A stretch of DNA of 64,000 nucleotides. It comes from Pseudomonas bijieensis (GTDB lineage Bacteria > Pseudomonadota > Gammaproteobacteria > Pseudomonadales > Pseudomonadaceae). Location: assembly GCF_013347965.1 (NCBI RefSeq), contig NZ_CP048810.1:3100001-3164000 (forward strand). Direction: 5' to 3'. Each line of letters starts with the position of its first letter. Positions within the stretch are counted from its first letter, which is position 1. Positions 19,252 to 30,165 of the stretch are shown piece by piece. The notes below the pieces were generated by a model, which saw only the letters and a program-made list of their open reading frames with translations, was not told where the DNA came from and made no database searches. The position numbers were made by a program, and so were the translations under genes.

Positions 19252-19343
19252 TGTGGGAGCAAAGCTTGCTCGCGATGAGGCAGGTACATCCAACATATAG
19301 GCTGGTTGATACACCGCAATCGCGAGCAAGCTTTTCTCCCACA
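19252..19343. repeat. REP doublet, CGCGAGCAAGCTTGCTCCCAC family
   Basis: GTGGGAGCAAAGCTTGCTCG and its inverted copy CGAGCAAGCTTTTCTCCCAC flank a short spacer. This is the second REP family of the window. A partial third copy (CCGCTCCCAC) follows. It fills the yhdP to nit gap. Confidence 0.8.
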
Positions 19344-19377
19344 GGCCCGCTCCCACAAGGGGGTTGGCGTCGAACTG

Positions 19378-22300
19378 TCAGAACGGCTTGTCGAAGGTGA
19401 TCTTCGGCTCTTTCCACGGCCCCTTGACGTCGTATCTTACGCTGGCAAATCGCGCGACGCGGTCACCGATCAGTTTGTCGATCAGAAACAGCGCCCCACC
19501 CACCGCCGGTGCGCCAACGATCAGCGCGGCGATCGGCAGGTTGTTGGTCACCGGCAGCGTCACCAGCAGCTTGGCGTCGACCCGGTCGGCCACCATGTCC
19601 AGCGTGCCGTTGAGTTCCAGGTTGCTCGACGGCCCGGTCAGGGTAATGGGTTCGCGGGTTACGTATACACCGTCGCTCGCCACCAGCAGCCCCTTGACCC
19701 GATCGTAGCTCAAGCCCTTGCCGAACAGGTCGGAGAAGTCCAGGCGCAAGCGTCGGCCGATGGAGTTGAAGTTCAGCAGGCCAAATACCCGCAACGCCTG
19801 GGCGCTGCCTTCGACTTCGACGAACTGGCCCTTGCTCAGCGACGCGTCGAGGCTGCCGGAAAAGCGCTTGGTGGCAACCCACGCCGGCGAACCGGGCCAG
19901 CGACCATCGACATCCAGGCGGAATTCCTGGCTGGTCACGCTCGGGGCAAAGCCCCAGCCCTTGAGCACATCGCCCAGGTTCTTGCCGCTGATACGGCCCT
20001 TGTACCAACTGCTGGTGGAACCGGGCACGCCTTCCCAGCCGCCACTGCCGTTCAACACCATGCCCTTGAGGCCCATGTCCAGATTGTTCAGCGCGATGCC
20101 CTTGGCGGTCGGGCGCACTTTCAACGACCACGCACCGATAAGATCTGGGCCCTGGAACAATTGGTCGATGGCAATATCCATGGCCGGGATTTTCCCGGGA
20201 TCGACCGACGCCAACGGGTCCGGTGCGTTTTCATCCGCCTGGACCGTCGGGTCCGTGGCTGGCAGGCGAACATAATCAAGCTTGATACCAATCGGGGCGG
20301 CCTTCGCATCCGGCAGGCTGACGTTGCCCTTGGCCTGCTGGCTGTCGAGGCGCAAGGCCCAGGCGTCCGGCTTGCGGTCCAGTTGCACCGACGCCTGGTC
20401 CAGGGTGGTGCCCATGGCCGTGAGCTTGCCGACGCTCAGATCGACGCTGCTGAGCAGTTGCTTGGCGCTGCCGCCCGGATCCTGACCGGCGTACTTGTTC
20501 ACCAGGTCCTGCCACGGGCTTACGTCCAGTTCCGACAGTTTGCCGCGCAGTCGCAACCCCTTGGCCCCAGGCAGGACCGCATCACCGGCACCCAGCAACA
20601 ACTCGCCGCGACCGTCGGCGATTTTCCCGCTCGGTGCAGCGTAAGTGAAGCTGGCCAGGTCGCCATAATCGACCCAATAACGCCGCTCCGGCCCTTGCAG
20701 GGTCATGCGAAACACCGTGTCACGCCCGACATCGGCGGCCATGCCAAAAGGTGCCGGCAGGTCGACGGCCACGCCCTTGAGGTTGGAACTGACCGACAAC
20801 TGGCTGTCGGCACCGTCGAGGATTACTTGCAACTGGTAGGGCACGACACCGGATACCGGCAACGGCTGGGTGACATTCAGCCAACTGCTGAGTTTCTTGA
20901 TCTCCACCTGCCCGGACGCAGCGACCCGCGTATTGAGCGCGCCGGCACGGCCCTCAGCGAAAATCTGCGCGGTCACAGGCCGGTCGAATGCCCGGGCGCT
21001 GATGCCCTTGCCGCTCAAGCCCTTGTTGCTGTCGAAGCGGAAATCGCCCTTGAGCTGAGTCAGCTCCAACGCCGGTTCGCTGAGCTTGAGGCGGGCCTTG
21101 TCGGTGGCGAAGTCCACCAGGATCTTCGGTTGCTCGCCTTTGACCAGCGGGATATCGAGCTTCACGCTGCCTTGCAGGTCGCCCTCGCCTTCCCAGCCGG
21201 CGAACGTCTCGGCGGTCCCGATCGGTGCCGTCTGGAGGATTTTCAGGCCGTCGCCCAGCCCTCCGGCGAACCCGCCGTCCAGCAGCAGATGAGAACTCTG
21301 CCCGGTCGGCACATGGGGAATGTTCACCGACACATCCTTGACCTGGGTATCGAGCAGTTGCCCTTGGCTGGCGAAGATGCGCACGCCGCTGTCTTCGACG
21401 AAGACATCGCCGCTGACCTTGCTGACCGAAGGCCAGCCCGGCTGGAACGCCAGCTCGGCGTCATGCACCTTGAAAAACAGGCTGATGCTGCGGTCCGCGT
21501 CCCCGGCACCTTTATTCAGCGAGCCTTGGTACTGGAAAAAGCCCTCGTCCACCGCGCCCTTGACGATGGCCGTGCGCAGCCACTCATCCAGCGCCGGGCT
21601 GAGGACCGCCGGCAGGTACTTGGCGGTGTAGCGTCCGTCACCGTCCACCAGGCCGACCCGCAGGTCCATGTAGTCTTCCTGGCTGTGGTCGAAATGCAGG
21701 CGGATCAGGAAGTCGCCGGCAATCCGGCCCTCCTCGCCCAGCACCTTCAGATACGGCGCGATCAGGGTGAATCCTTGCTTGTCGAGCTTCCAGGTCAGCC
21801 GGGCGTTGGCCTGCAGGTACTGCCAGGGCTTGGCGAAGATCGGGTCCAGGTGCAGGGAAAAATCCTTGCTGTCCATGCGCAGCTCGCCGCCGCCCAGGTC
21901 ACCGCTCAAGCTCCCGGAGACGTTGCGCGCCGCCGGAGCACCGCGATAGGCATCAAAGCCCACGGTGTCCAGGTTGGTGGCGAAGCTGATTTTCTGGTCA
22001 CCGGTGTTCTGCGGCCGGTAGTCCAGCAACACGTTGCGCAGGCCACCGGTGACCTTGAGACGGTCAATGGTCGTCGCCAGGCCCTCGGGCAGCGGTGCCA
22101 GGGCATTGAGCAAAGGCGTGAGCGGGGTCAAGTCGAGGCGGTCGGCCTGCAGATGCCAGCGCTCCTCGGTCTTTTCGCTGGCGGCACTCTGTTGCAGCTG
22201 CAGGCGCGATTCCCAGCGGGTCTCGCCCAGGTTCATCGCCAGGGAATCGAAGGTTGCGGTGAACCCTTGGCTGCCGCGCTGGAAATAGCCGTTGAGGGCC

Positions 22301-23181
22301 AGGTTGTGGATCTGCACAGGCTTGCGTTCGCCGTAGGCGCCCTGGAGCTGCGGTGCGTTCAAGCGCATGGCCGCGCTTTGCACCGTGCCCTCGCCCCAAC
22401 TGAGCCAGAACTCACCGCCGGCCTTGATCTGGGAGAAATTCCATTGCTGGGTCAGGCGTTTCGGCAGCCATTTGGACCAGTCGCTTTGCGGCAGGCTCAA
22501 GTAGGCATCGGCCTGACCATTCTTCCAGTCGCTGGCACGCAGGCGGGTACGCAGGTTGATCGCCACCGGCTGGCCGTCCGGCAGGGTCAGGCGGGCATCC
22601 AGGCGCTGGCGGGTGGCGCCGATGCGCAGGCTCAAGCCGACGTAGGTCAGGGTCAGCGGTGGTTGCTCGACGGGTTGCAAGGTCACCTGGCTATCGAGCA
22701 CCGAGAGCTTGGAAACCATTTGCATGCGTTCGAGCAATTGCTGCGGATCGAGGGGCTGATCGCCCTGCACCGGCAAGCCTTCCAGGGCCCACTTGCCGTC
22801 GACGCTCTCCTTGAGGCTGATCTTCAGGCCGCTGACTTCCAGGTGGGCGATGCGCACCTGACGTGCCAACAGGCTGTCCCACAGGTCAGGTACGGCCCGC
22901 ACCTGGTCCAGGTGCAGGGCGTTGGGGCCTTCGCCAACCACCACGTCGCGCGCCGCCAGGATCGGCGCCAGGCCGCTCCAGCTACCGTCGAGGCTGCCGA
23001 TGTGCACGGGCATGCCCAGGGCTGCGCCGGCCCGGGTCTCGACCTCGGCACGGTATTCGGCTACCAGCGGGACCAGCTCGCGACCGAGGCTGACGTACAA
23101 CGCCAGCAGCACCAACAGCAGCGCGCACAGACCCAGCCCCCAACGGGTCAGCGTCGCCATAATGCGTGTCAGACGCTCCAT
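19378..23181 (-). CDS. yhdP: YhdP-family AsmA-like phospholipid transport protein
   Basis: At 1267 aa this is one of the largest genes here. An N-terminal membrane helix (about residues 15-33, GLCALLLVLLALYVSLG) anchors a long periplasmic repeating beta-groove; the C-terminus has a hydrophobic segment (LPIAALIVGAPAVGGALFLI) before a short tail. YhdP, with TamB and YdbH, bridges the envelope and carries phospholipids to the outer membrane in E. coli. I start at ATG 23181 (MERLTRIMATL). rng lies 60 bp upstream on the same strand, the conserved order mre-maf-rng-yhdP-tldD. Confidence 0.92.
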   Translation of the reverse strand: MERLTRIMATLTRWGLGLCALLLVLLALYVSLGRELVPLVAEYRAEVETRAGAALGMPVHIGSLDGSWSGLAPILAARDVVVGEGPNALHLDQVRAVPDLWDSLLARQVRIAHLEVSGLKISLKESVDGKWALEGLPVQGDQPLDPQQLLERMQMVSKLSVLDSQVTLQPVEQPPLTLTYVGLSLRIGATRQRLDARLTLPDGQPVAINLRTRLRASDWKNGQADAYLSLPQSDWSKWLPKRLTQQWNFSQIKAGGEFWLSWGEGTVQSAAMRLNAPQLQGAYGERKPVQIHNLALNGYFQRGSQGFTATFDSLAMNLGETRWESRLQLQQSAASEKTEERWHLQADRLDLTPLTPLLNALAPLPEGLATTIDRLKVTGGLRNVLLDYRPQNTGDQKISFATNLDTVGFDAYRGAPAARNVSGSLSGDLGGGELRMDSKDFSLHLDPIFAKPWQYLQANARLTWKLDKQGFTLIAPYLKVLGEEGRIAGDFLIRLHFDHSQEDYMDLRVGLVDGDGRYTAKYLPAVLSPALDEWLRTAIVKGAVDEGFFQYQGSLNKGAGDADRSISLFFKVHDAELAFQPGWPSVSKVSGDVFVEDSGVRIFASQGQLLDTQVKDVSVNIPHVPTGQSSHLLLDGGFAGGLGDGLKILQTAPIGTAETFAGWEGEGDLQGSVKLDIPLVKGEQPKILVDFATDKARLKLSEPALELTQLKGDFRFDSNKGLSGKGISARAFDRPVTAQIFAEGRAGALNTRVAASGQVEIKKLSSWLNVTQPLPVSGVVPYQLQVILDGADSQLSVSSNLKGVAVDLPAPFGMAADVGRDTVFRMTLQGPERRYWVDYGDLASFTYAAPSGKIADGRGELLLGAGDAVLPGAKGLRLRGKLSELDVSPWQDLVNKYAGQDPGGSAKQLLSSVDLSVGKLTAMGTTLDQASVQLDRKPDAWALRLDSQQAKGNVSLPDAKAAPIGIKLDYVRLPATDPTVQADENAPDPLASVDPGKIPAMDIAIDQLFQGPDLIGAWSLKVRPTAKGIALNNLDMGLKGMVLNGSGGWEGVPGSTSSWYKGRISGKNLGDVLKGWGFAPSVTSQEFRLDVDGRWPGSPAWVATKRFSGSLDASLSKGQFVEVEGSAQALRVFGLLNFNSIGRRLRLDFSDLFGKGLSYDRVKGLLVASDGVYVTREPITLTGPSSNLELNGTLDMVADRVDAKLLVTLPVTNNLPIAALIVGAPAVGGALFLIDKLIGDRVARFASVRYDVKGPWKEPKITFDKPF

Positions 23182-23241
23182 GTCAGTGGGCTCCCCTGGC
23201 AAAGACAATCAAATCCGCGGGCCCGCCGCTTCCCAAGCTCT

Positions 23242-24699
23242 TCAGAGCAACACCACGTCGTATTGTTCCTGGGAATACATGGTTTCCACCTGGAAGCGAA
23301 TCGTGCGCCCGATAAATGCTTCCAACTCCGCGACATTACCTGACTCCTCGTCGAGCAGGCGATCGACCACTTTCTGGTTGGCCAACACTCTATAGCCGGT
23401 CGCCTGGTAGGCGCGCGCCTCCCGGAGGATTTCGCGGAAGATTTCGTAACACACGGTTTCCGGAGTCTTGAGCTTGCCGCGGCCCTGGCAACTGCTGCAC
23501 GGTTCGCACAGCACCTGCTCAAGGCTTTCGCGGGTGCGCTTGCGGGTCATCTGCACCAAGCCCAACTCGGTGATCCCGATGATGTTGGTCTTGGCGTGAT
23601 CGCGTTCGAGTTGTTTTTCCAGGGTCCGCAGCACCTGGCGCTGGTGCTCTTCATCTTCCATGTCGATGAAGTCGATGATGATGATCCCGCCCAGGTTACG
23701 CAGGCGCAGTTGCCGGGCGATGGCGGTGGCGGCTTCCAGGTTGGTCTTGAAGATGGTTTCTTCCAGGTTGCGATGGCCGACGAACGCCCCGGTGTTGACG
23801 TCGATGGTGCTCATGGCTTCGGCCGGATCGACCACCAGGTAACCGCCGGACTTGAGCGGCACCTTGCGTTCCAGGGCCTTCTGGATTTCATCTTCGACGC
23901 CATACAGATCGAAAATCGGTCGCTCGCCAGGGTAATGCTCGAGGCGGTCGGCGATTTCCGGCATCAGCTCGGCGACGAACTGGGTGGTTTTCTGGAAGGT
24001 TTCCCGGGAGTCGATGCGAATTTTCTCGATCTTGGGGCTGACCAGATCCCGCAGCGTACGTAGCGCCAGGCCCAGGTCTTCGTAGATCACGCTGGGGGTG
24101 GCGATGGTCTTGATCTGCGCGGCGATCTGGTCCCAGAGCCTGCGCAGGTAGCGGATGTCCATGAGGATTTCATCGGCCCCGGCCCCTTCGGCGGCGGTAC
24201 GCAGGATGAAACCACCGGCTTCCTTGATGCCTTCTTTTTCCACGCAGTCGCTGACCACCTGCTTGAGGCGCTCGCGCTCGGCTTCGTCTTCGATTTTCAG
24301 GGAAATGCCGACATGGGCGGTGCGCGGCATGTACACCAGGTAGCGCGACGGAATCGACAGTTGCGTGGTCAGGCGCGCGCCCTTGGAGCCGATGGGGTCC
24401 TTGGTGACCTGCACTACCAGACTCTGGCCTTCATGGACCAGCGCGCTGATGCTCTCCACGGCCGGCCCTTCGCGCATGGAAATTTCCGACGCATGGATGA
24501 ACGCCGCGCGGTCCAGGCCTATATCGACGAAGGCCGCCTGCATGCCCGGCAGCACCCGCACCACCTTGCCTTTATAGATATTGCCGACGATGCCACGCTT
24601 TTGCGTGCGCTCGACGTGGACCTCTTGCAGCACACCGTTTTCAACCACCGCCACGCGCGATTCCATCGGCGTGATGTTGATCAGGATCTCTTCACTCAT
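23242..24699 (-). CDS. rng: Rng (CafA), ribonuclease G
   Basis: The 485-aa endoribonuclease has an N-terminal S1 domain (IVGNIYKGKVVRVLPGMQAA), a catalytic domain with acidic residues in STIDVNTGAFVGH and IIIDFIDMEDEEH, and the zinc-link pair CEPCSSCQG near residue 405. It matures 16S rRNA 5' ends and degrades selected mRNAs. It lacks the RNase E C-terminal scaffold. Start ATG 24699 (MSEEILINITP). maf lies 55 bp upstream. Confidence 0.95.
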   Translation of the reverse strand: MSEEILINITPMESRVAVVENGVLQEVHVERTQKRGIVGNIYKGKVVRVLPGMQAAFVDIGLDRAAFIHASEISMREGPAVESISALVHEGQSLVVQVTKDPIGSKGARLTTQLSIPSRYLVYMPRTAHVGISLKIEDEAERERLKQVVSDCVEKEGIKEAGGFILRTAAEGAGADEILMDIRYLRRLWDQIAAQIKTIATPSVIYEDLGLALRTLRDLVSPKIEKIRIDSRETFQKTTQFVAELMPEIADRLEHYPGERPIFDLYGVEDEIQKALERKVPLKSGGYLVVDPAEAMSTIDVNTGAFVGHRNLEETIFKTNLEAATAIARQLRLRNLGGIIIIDFIDMEDEEHQRQVLRTLEKQLERDHAKTNIIGITELGLVQMTRKRTRESLEQVLCEPCSSCQGRGKLKTPETVCYEIFREILREARAYQATGYRVLANQKVVDRLLDEESGNVAELEAFIGRTIRFQVETMYSQEQYDVVLL

Positions 24700-24754
24700 G
24701 GCAGGGTCTCGTTCAGGCATGTTCACGATTATGGCCGCATCAGTCAGACGGCGC

Positions 24755-25351
24755 TCAGCGCGCGCTCAAGGTTTGCCAACAGGGTATGCCGAAATGGCCC
24801 AGTAGTTCTGCGGTTTCGCACAGCGGCAGGCCGACCACGGCCGAATAACTGCCCTCAAGCCCGGCGACAAAAACCGCCCCCAAACCCTGGATGCCATAGC
24901 CGCCGGCCTTGTCCCGGGGTTCGCCACTGGCCCAGTAGGCCGCCGCTTCCTGCTCCGTGATCGAACGAAAGCGCACCAGGCTGCGCACCACGCGAGATTC
25001 GCAATGCTGCCCATCCAGTATGGCGATGGCAGTCAGTACTTCATGTTCGCGACCGGACAGGCTCAAGAGCATCGTCATGGCGTCGGCCTGGTCCAGTGGC
25101 TTGCCGAGAATCCGCCCGTCCAGCACCACGGCGGTGTCCGCACCTAGCACGCAGCCATCCACATCGGCGCGCAAGGCCCGTCGCCCGGCCTCGGCCTTGC
25201 CGCGTGCCAGGCGCTCGACATAAGCCGATGGGGTTTCGTGAGCCAGGGGAGTTTCGTCGATGTCCGCGCTGACGGCGGTAAACGGTACGCCGATCTGCGT
25301 GAGCAGCTCACGCCGACGCGGTGAGCCTGAGGCGAGGTAAAGCGGCTTCAT
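24755..25351 (-). CDS. maf: Maf/YhdE, dTTP/UTP pyrophosphatase
   Basis: The 198-aa enzyme begins [17 protein letters not shown], the Maf phosphate-binding motif, and continues with SADIDETP and [18 protein letters not shown]. YhdE-type Maf proteins hydrolyse dTTP, UTP and modified pyrimidine nucleotides and are tied to cell division and house-cleaning. I use ATG 25351, eight bases after GGGAG; the TTG before it is too close. It lies between mreD and rng. Confidence 0.93.
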   Translation of the reverse strand: MKPLYLASGSPRRRELLTQIGVPFTAVSADIDETPLAHETPSAYVERLARGKAEAGRRALRADVDGCVLGADTAVVLDGRILGKPLDQADAMTMLLSLSGREHEVLTAIAILDGQHCESRVVRSLVRFRSITEQEAAAYWASGEPRDKAGGYGIQGLGAVFVAGLEGSYSAVVGLPLCETAELLGHFGIPCWQTLSAR

Positions 25352-25388
25352 CAAGACATCTCCCTATCAAGGCCAATGCCTGACCGAA

Positions 25389-25877
25389 TCAGTTGATTTT
25401 GAAACGCAGACGCAGGCCACGCAAACCGAAGCTCACCCAAGGCCAGAGCAAGGCGCTGACCAGAGCCGGCAGCACCAGGGCCAGGGTCGGCTGGCGATTG
25501 CCGGTCAGTGCGCTGAGCCACAGTTGCACCAGTTGCGCCAGGCCAAAGATCACCAGGATCACCAGGCACTGTTGCCACATGGGGAACATTCGCAGGCGTT
25601 GTTGCAGCGACAGCACCAGGAAGGTGATCAACGTCAGGATCAGCGCGTTCTGCCCCAGCAGCGTGCCATAGAGCACATCCTCGGCCAGGCCCAGACACCA
25701 GGCGGTGACCATGCCGACCTTGTGCGGCAAGGCCAGTGCCCAGAAGGCCAGCAACAGGGCCAGCCACAGTGGGCGCAGGATTTCCATGAACTGCGGCAGC
25801 GGCGAAACGCTGAGCAACAGGCCGATGGCGAAGGTCAGCCAGACCATCCAGCCGTTACCGGATTGGGTACTGCTCAT
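25389..25877 (-). CDS. mreD: MreD, rod-shape determining membrane protein
   Basis: This 162-aa protein has about five membrane helices, including TFAIGLLLSVSPL and LTLITFLVLSLQQRL. It is part of the elongasome with MreB and MreC, which directs lateral wall synthesis. It overlaps the mreC 3' end by 4 nt. Sequence is poorly conserved in general, so position between mreC and maf is the stronger evidence. Confidence 0.92.
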   Translation of the reverse strand: MSSTQSGNGWMVWLTFAIGLLLSVSPLPQFMEILRPLWLALLLAFWALALPHKVGMVTAWCLGLAEDVLYGTLLGQNALILTLITFLVLSLQQRLRMFPMWQQCLVILVIFGLAQLVQLWLSALTGNRQPTLALVLPALVSALLWPWVSFGLRGLRLRFKIN

Positions 25878-27007
25878 TCTTCTCGTGCTCCCCTGGTGGC
25901 TGGCGCGGTGTCCGGCGTGGAGGCTGGCGGCTTGGCGGCGGGCCGGGCAGGCTGGGACGCCGGCGCGTGAGTGCTCGAACGGGTCGGTTTCGCAGCGGGC
26001 GTAGCCGGTGCAGCGGCCGGCGCGGGTGTCGGTGCCGCCGGTGCAGCCGATGCAGGCGCTTGTGGTTTTGGCACGGTGGCAGGGACTGGCGCCGGAACTG
26101 CTGGCGCCGGGGCGACCGACTCACCGCCCTGCCGGTCCTGGGCTTCCTGGGCCGCGGCGGCATCGTTGGCCCGCTCTTCCGGGGTGCGGTTGTCGCTGAA
26201 GACCAGCAGCAGATAGCGGCTGCGATTCAGGGCCGCCGTCGGCACCGCGCGCACGATGGCGAACGGCTGGCCGGAGTCATGAATGACTTCCTTGACCGTC
26301 GCCACCGGATACCCAGCCGGGAAGCGCTGGCCAAGACCGGAGCTGACCAGCAGGTCGCCTTCCTTGATGTCGGCGGTATCGGCCACGTGCCGCAGCTCCA
26401 GGCGTTCCGGGTTGCCGGTGCCGCTGGCGATCGCCCGCAGGCCGTTGCGGTTGACCTGCACCGGAATGCTGTGGGTGGTATCGGTCAGCAACAGGACGCG
26501 GGAGGTATAAGGCATCAACTCCACCACCTGGCCCATCAGGCCACGGGCATCGAGCACCGGCTGGCCGAGGACCACACCGTCACGCTCGCCCTTGTTGATC
26601 AGGATGCGGTGGGTGAAGGGGTTGGGGTCCATGCCGATCAACTCGGCCACTTCGACCTTCTCGTTGACCAGCGCGGAAGAGTTGAGCAACTCGCGCAGCC
26701 GAACGTTCTGCTCGGTGAGGGCCGCCAGCTTCTGCATGCGTCCCTGCAACAGCAGGTTTTCGGTCTTGAGTTTTTCGTTTTCGGCGACCAGCTCGGTCCG
26801 GCTGCCAAACTGACTGGCCACACCTTGCCACAACCGCTGCGGCAGATCGGTGATCCAGTAGGATTCCATCAACACCAGCGACATCTGGCTGCGCACTGGC
26901 TTGAGCACCGTGAAACGGGCATCGACCACCATCAGCGCGACCGATAGCACGGTCAGCACCAACAGGCGCACACCCAATGAGGGGCCTTTGGCGAAAAGCG
27001 GTTTAAT
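25874..27007 (-). CDS. mreC: MreC, rod-shape determining protein, AUU start proposed
   Basis: MreC is a periplasmic scaffold anchored by one N-terminal helix (VRLLVLTVLSVALMVV), followed by a coiled coil (ENEKLKTENLLLQGRMQKL) and a two-lobed beta domain with FPAGYPVATV. The frame IKPLFAKGPSLGVRL aligns to E. coli MKPIFSRGPSLQIRL, so the initiator is the ATT at 27007. GGAGGA lies seven bases upstream, and a stop is reached before any in-frame ATG/GTG/TTG further up. The alternative TTG at 26977 would lose ten conserved residues. The last ~90 residues are Pro/Ala-rich. Length 377 aa. Confidence 0.9.
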   Translation of the reverse strand: MKPLFAKGPSLGVRLLVLTVLSVALMVVDARFTVLKPVRSQMSLVLMESYWITDLPQRLWQGVASQFGSRTELVAENEKLKTENLLLQGRMQKLAALTEQNVRLRELLNSSALVNEKVEVAELIGMDPNPFTHRILINKGERDGVVLGQPVLDARGLMGQVVELMPYTSRVLLLTDTTHSIPVQVNRNGLRAIASGTGNPERLELRHVADTADIKEGDLLVSSGLGQRFPAGYPVATVKEVIHDSGQPFAIVRAVPTAALNRSRYLLLVFSDNRTPEERANDAAAAQEAQDRQGGESVAPAPAVPAPVPATVPKPQAPASAAPAAPTPAPAAAPATPAAKPTRSSTHAPASQPARPAAKPPASTPDTAPATRGAREE

Positions 27008-27091
27008 AGGCCGCTCCTCCCAGGCAAATGTTTTCTTTATTCATACGGCATCAAACCGGCCTGGATACGAATGACAGAAGATAAACGCCAA

Positions 27092-27117
27092 CGGGCAGCA
27101 CTGCAAAGTGCTGCCCG
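27092..27117 (-). terminator. Stem-loop between mreB and mreC
   Basis: CGGGCAGCACT and AGTGCTGCCCG make a perfect 11-bp stem with a 4-nt loop. On the minus strand it is followed by TTGGCGTTT, not a clean T run. It may be an attenuator or processing site that keeps MreB levels above MreC and MreD. Confidence 0.6.
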
Positions 27118-27147
27118 GGAGCGAACAACATAGACGATCCAGCCAAC

Positions 27148-28197
<1,050 letters not shown>

Positions 28198-28399
28198 CTA
28201 GGCAACGCGTGGGTAAAAAAGTGCGGCAAACTCTAACAACGACAGGGATTTTGGGCAAGGCGCCAATATGTTAAATTGGCCGCTTTTCTGTGCACCAAAC
28301 CCCACAATCGCGGCCGTAAGGCCGTAGAAATGCGGTAGTGTTCCGACAATCTAACACACGGACAGACTGCGTCCGTTTTGTTTTCCACTGGAGAATCCC

Positions 28400-28687
28400 A
28401 TGGCGCTTGAACGCTCCGACGTGGAAAAAATCGCTCATCTGGCCTGTCTGGGCCTCAATGAAGCCGATCTTCCACACATCACTTCTGCCCTGAACAGCAT
28501 TCTGGGGCTGGTCGACGAGATGCAGGCGGTCAATACCGACGGCATCGAACCACTGGCTCACCCACTGGAAGCCAGCCAGCGCCTGCGCGCCGACGTCGTG
28601 ACCGAGTCCAATCACCGCGAGGCCTACCAGTCCATCGCACCAGCGGTCGAAAACGGCCTGTACCTGGTTCCGAAAGTCATCGACTAA
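28400..28687 (+). CDS. gatC: GatC, subunit C of Asp-tRNA(Asn)/Glu-tRNA(Gln) amidotransferase
   Basis: The 95-aa protein starts [19 protein letters not shown] and has the conserved tail [12 protein letters not shown]. GatC wraps around GatA and stabilises the GatCAB complex. A GGAG site lies 7 bp before the ATG. gatA follows after 16 bp. Confidence 0.95.
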   Translation: MALERSDVEKIAHLACLGLNEADLPHITSALNSILGLVDEMQAVNTDGIEPLAHPLEASQRLRADVVTESNHREAYQSIAPAVENGLYLVPKVID

Positions 28688-28703
28688 AGGGAAAGAGCCT
28701 CTC

Positions 28704-30155
28704 ATGCATCACATGACCCTGGCCGAGATCGCCCGCGGACTCGCCGACAAGAAGTTTTCCTCCGAAGAACTGACCAAGGTCCTGCTGGCGCGCATCGCCC
28801 AGCTCGACCCGCAGCTCAACAGCTTCATCAGCCTCACCGAAGAGCTGGCCCTGGGCCAGGCCAAGGCCGCCGACGCCCGGCGCGCCAACGGTGAGAGCGG
28901 CGCCCTGCTCGGTGCCCCGATCGCCCATAAAGACCTGTTCTGCACCCAGGGCATCCGTACCAGTTGCGGCTCGAAGATGCTCGACAACTTCAAGGCACCG
29001 TACGACGCCACCGTGGTCGCCAAGCTGGCCGCCGCCGGCACCGTGACCCTGGGCAAGACCAACATGGACGAATTCGCCATGGGCTCGGCCAACGAGTCGA
29101 GCTACTACGGCGCGGTCAAGAACCCGTGGAACCGGGAACACGTACCGGGCGGTTCGTCCGGCGGTTCGGCCGCCGCCGTGGCCGCGCGCCTGCTGCCAGC
29201 CGCTACCGCCACCGACACCGGCGGCTCGATTCGCCAACCAGCGGCGTTCACCAACCTCACAGGCCTCAAGCCCACCTACGGCCGCGTCTCGCGCTGGGGC
29301 ATGATCGCCTACGCCTCCAGCCTCGACCAGGGTGGCCCGCTGGCGCGCACTGCCGAAGACTGCGCGATCCTGCTGCAAGGCATGGCTGGCTTCGACCCGA
29401 ACGACTCCACCAGCATCGATGAACCGGTGCCGGACTACAGCGCCAGCCTAAACGGCTCGCTGCAAGGCCTGCGCATCGGCGTACCGAAGGAATACTTCAG
29501 CGCCGGTCTCGACCCGCGCATCGCCGAGCTGGTGCACAACAGCGTCAAGGCGCTGGAGAAGCTCGGCGCGGTCATCAAGGAAATCAGCCTGCCGAACATG
29601 CAGCACGCAATTCCCGCGTACTACGTAATCGCCCCGGCGGAAGCGTCCTCGAACCTGTCGCGCTTCGACGGCGTGCGCTTCGGCTATCGCTGCGAGAACC
29701 CGGAAAACCTGATCGACCTGTACAAGCGTTCCCGCGGCGAAGGCTTCGGCGCCGAAGTGCAGCGCCGGATCATGGTCGGCGCCTACGCGCTGTCCGCTGG
29801 CTACTACGATGCCTACTACCTCAAGGCGCAGAAAATCCGCCGCCTGGTGAAGAACGACTTCATGGCCGCCTTCAACGAAGTCGACATCATCCTCGGCCCG
29901 ACCACGCCGAACCCGGCCTGGAAACTCGGCGCCAAGAACAGCGACCCGGTCGCCGAGTACCTGGAAGACGTCTACACCATCACCGCCAACCTCGCCGGCT
30001 TGCCGGGCCTGTCCATGCCGGCCGGCTTCGTCGATGGCCTGCCGGTGGGCGTACAGCTGCTCGCGCCGTATTTCCAGGAAGGCCGCCTGTTGAACGTTGC
30101 CCATCAGTATCAGCTGAACACTGACTGGCACACCCGCACCCCAACCGGCTTCTGA
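28704..30155 (+). CDS. gatA: GatA, glutamine amidase subunit of GatCAB
   Basis: The 483-aa amidase-signature enzyme releases ammonia from glutamine. The Lys-cisSer-Ser triad is visible in [12 protein letters not shown] (Lys), [15 protein letters not shown] and the [14 protein letters not shown] loop. GatCAB converts misacylated Glu-tRNA(Gln) or Asp-tRNA(Asn) to the correct aminoacyl-tRNA. It is 10 bp upstream of gatB. Confidence 0.97.
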   Translation: MHHMTLAEIARGLADKKFSSEELTKVLLARIAQLDPQLNSFISLTEELALGQAKAADARRANGESGALLGAPIAHKDLFCTQGIRTSCGSKMLDNFKAPYDATVVAKLAAAGTVTLGKTNMDEFAMGSANESSYYGAVKNPWNREHVPGGSSGGSAAAVAARLLPAATATDTGGSIRQPAAFTNLTGLKPTYGRVSRWGMIAYASSLDQGGPLARTAEDCAILLQGMAGFDPNDSTSIDEPVPDYSASLNGSLQGLRIGVPKEYFSAGLDPRIAELVHNSVKALEKLGAVIKEISLPNMQHAIPAYYVIAPAEASSNLSRFDGVRFGYRCENPENLIDLYKRSRGEGFGAEVQRRIMVGAYALSAGYYDAYYLKAQKIRRLVKNDFMAAFNEVDIILGPTTPNPAWKLGAKNSDPVAEYLEDVYTITANLAGLPGLSMPAGFVDGLPVGVQLLAPYFQEGRLLNVAHQYQLNTDWHTRTPTGF

Positions 30156-30165
30156 GGAGAAACAC

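Noticed and set aside
19306..23343. Plus-strand open frame of 1345 codons
   Set aside because: It is antisense to yhdP, whose frame has a clear membrane anchor, AsmA-like pattern and conserved context. Such long shadows are common in GC-rich DNA with strong third-position bias.
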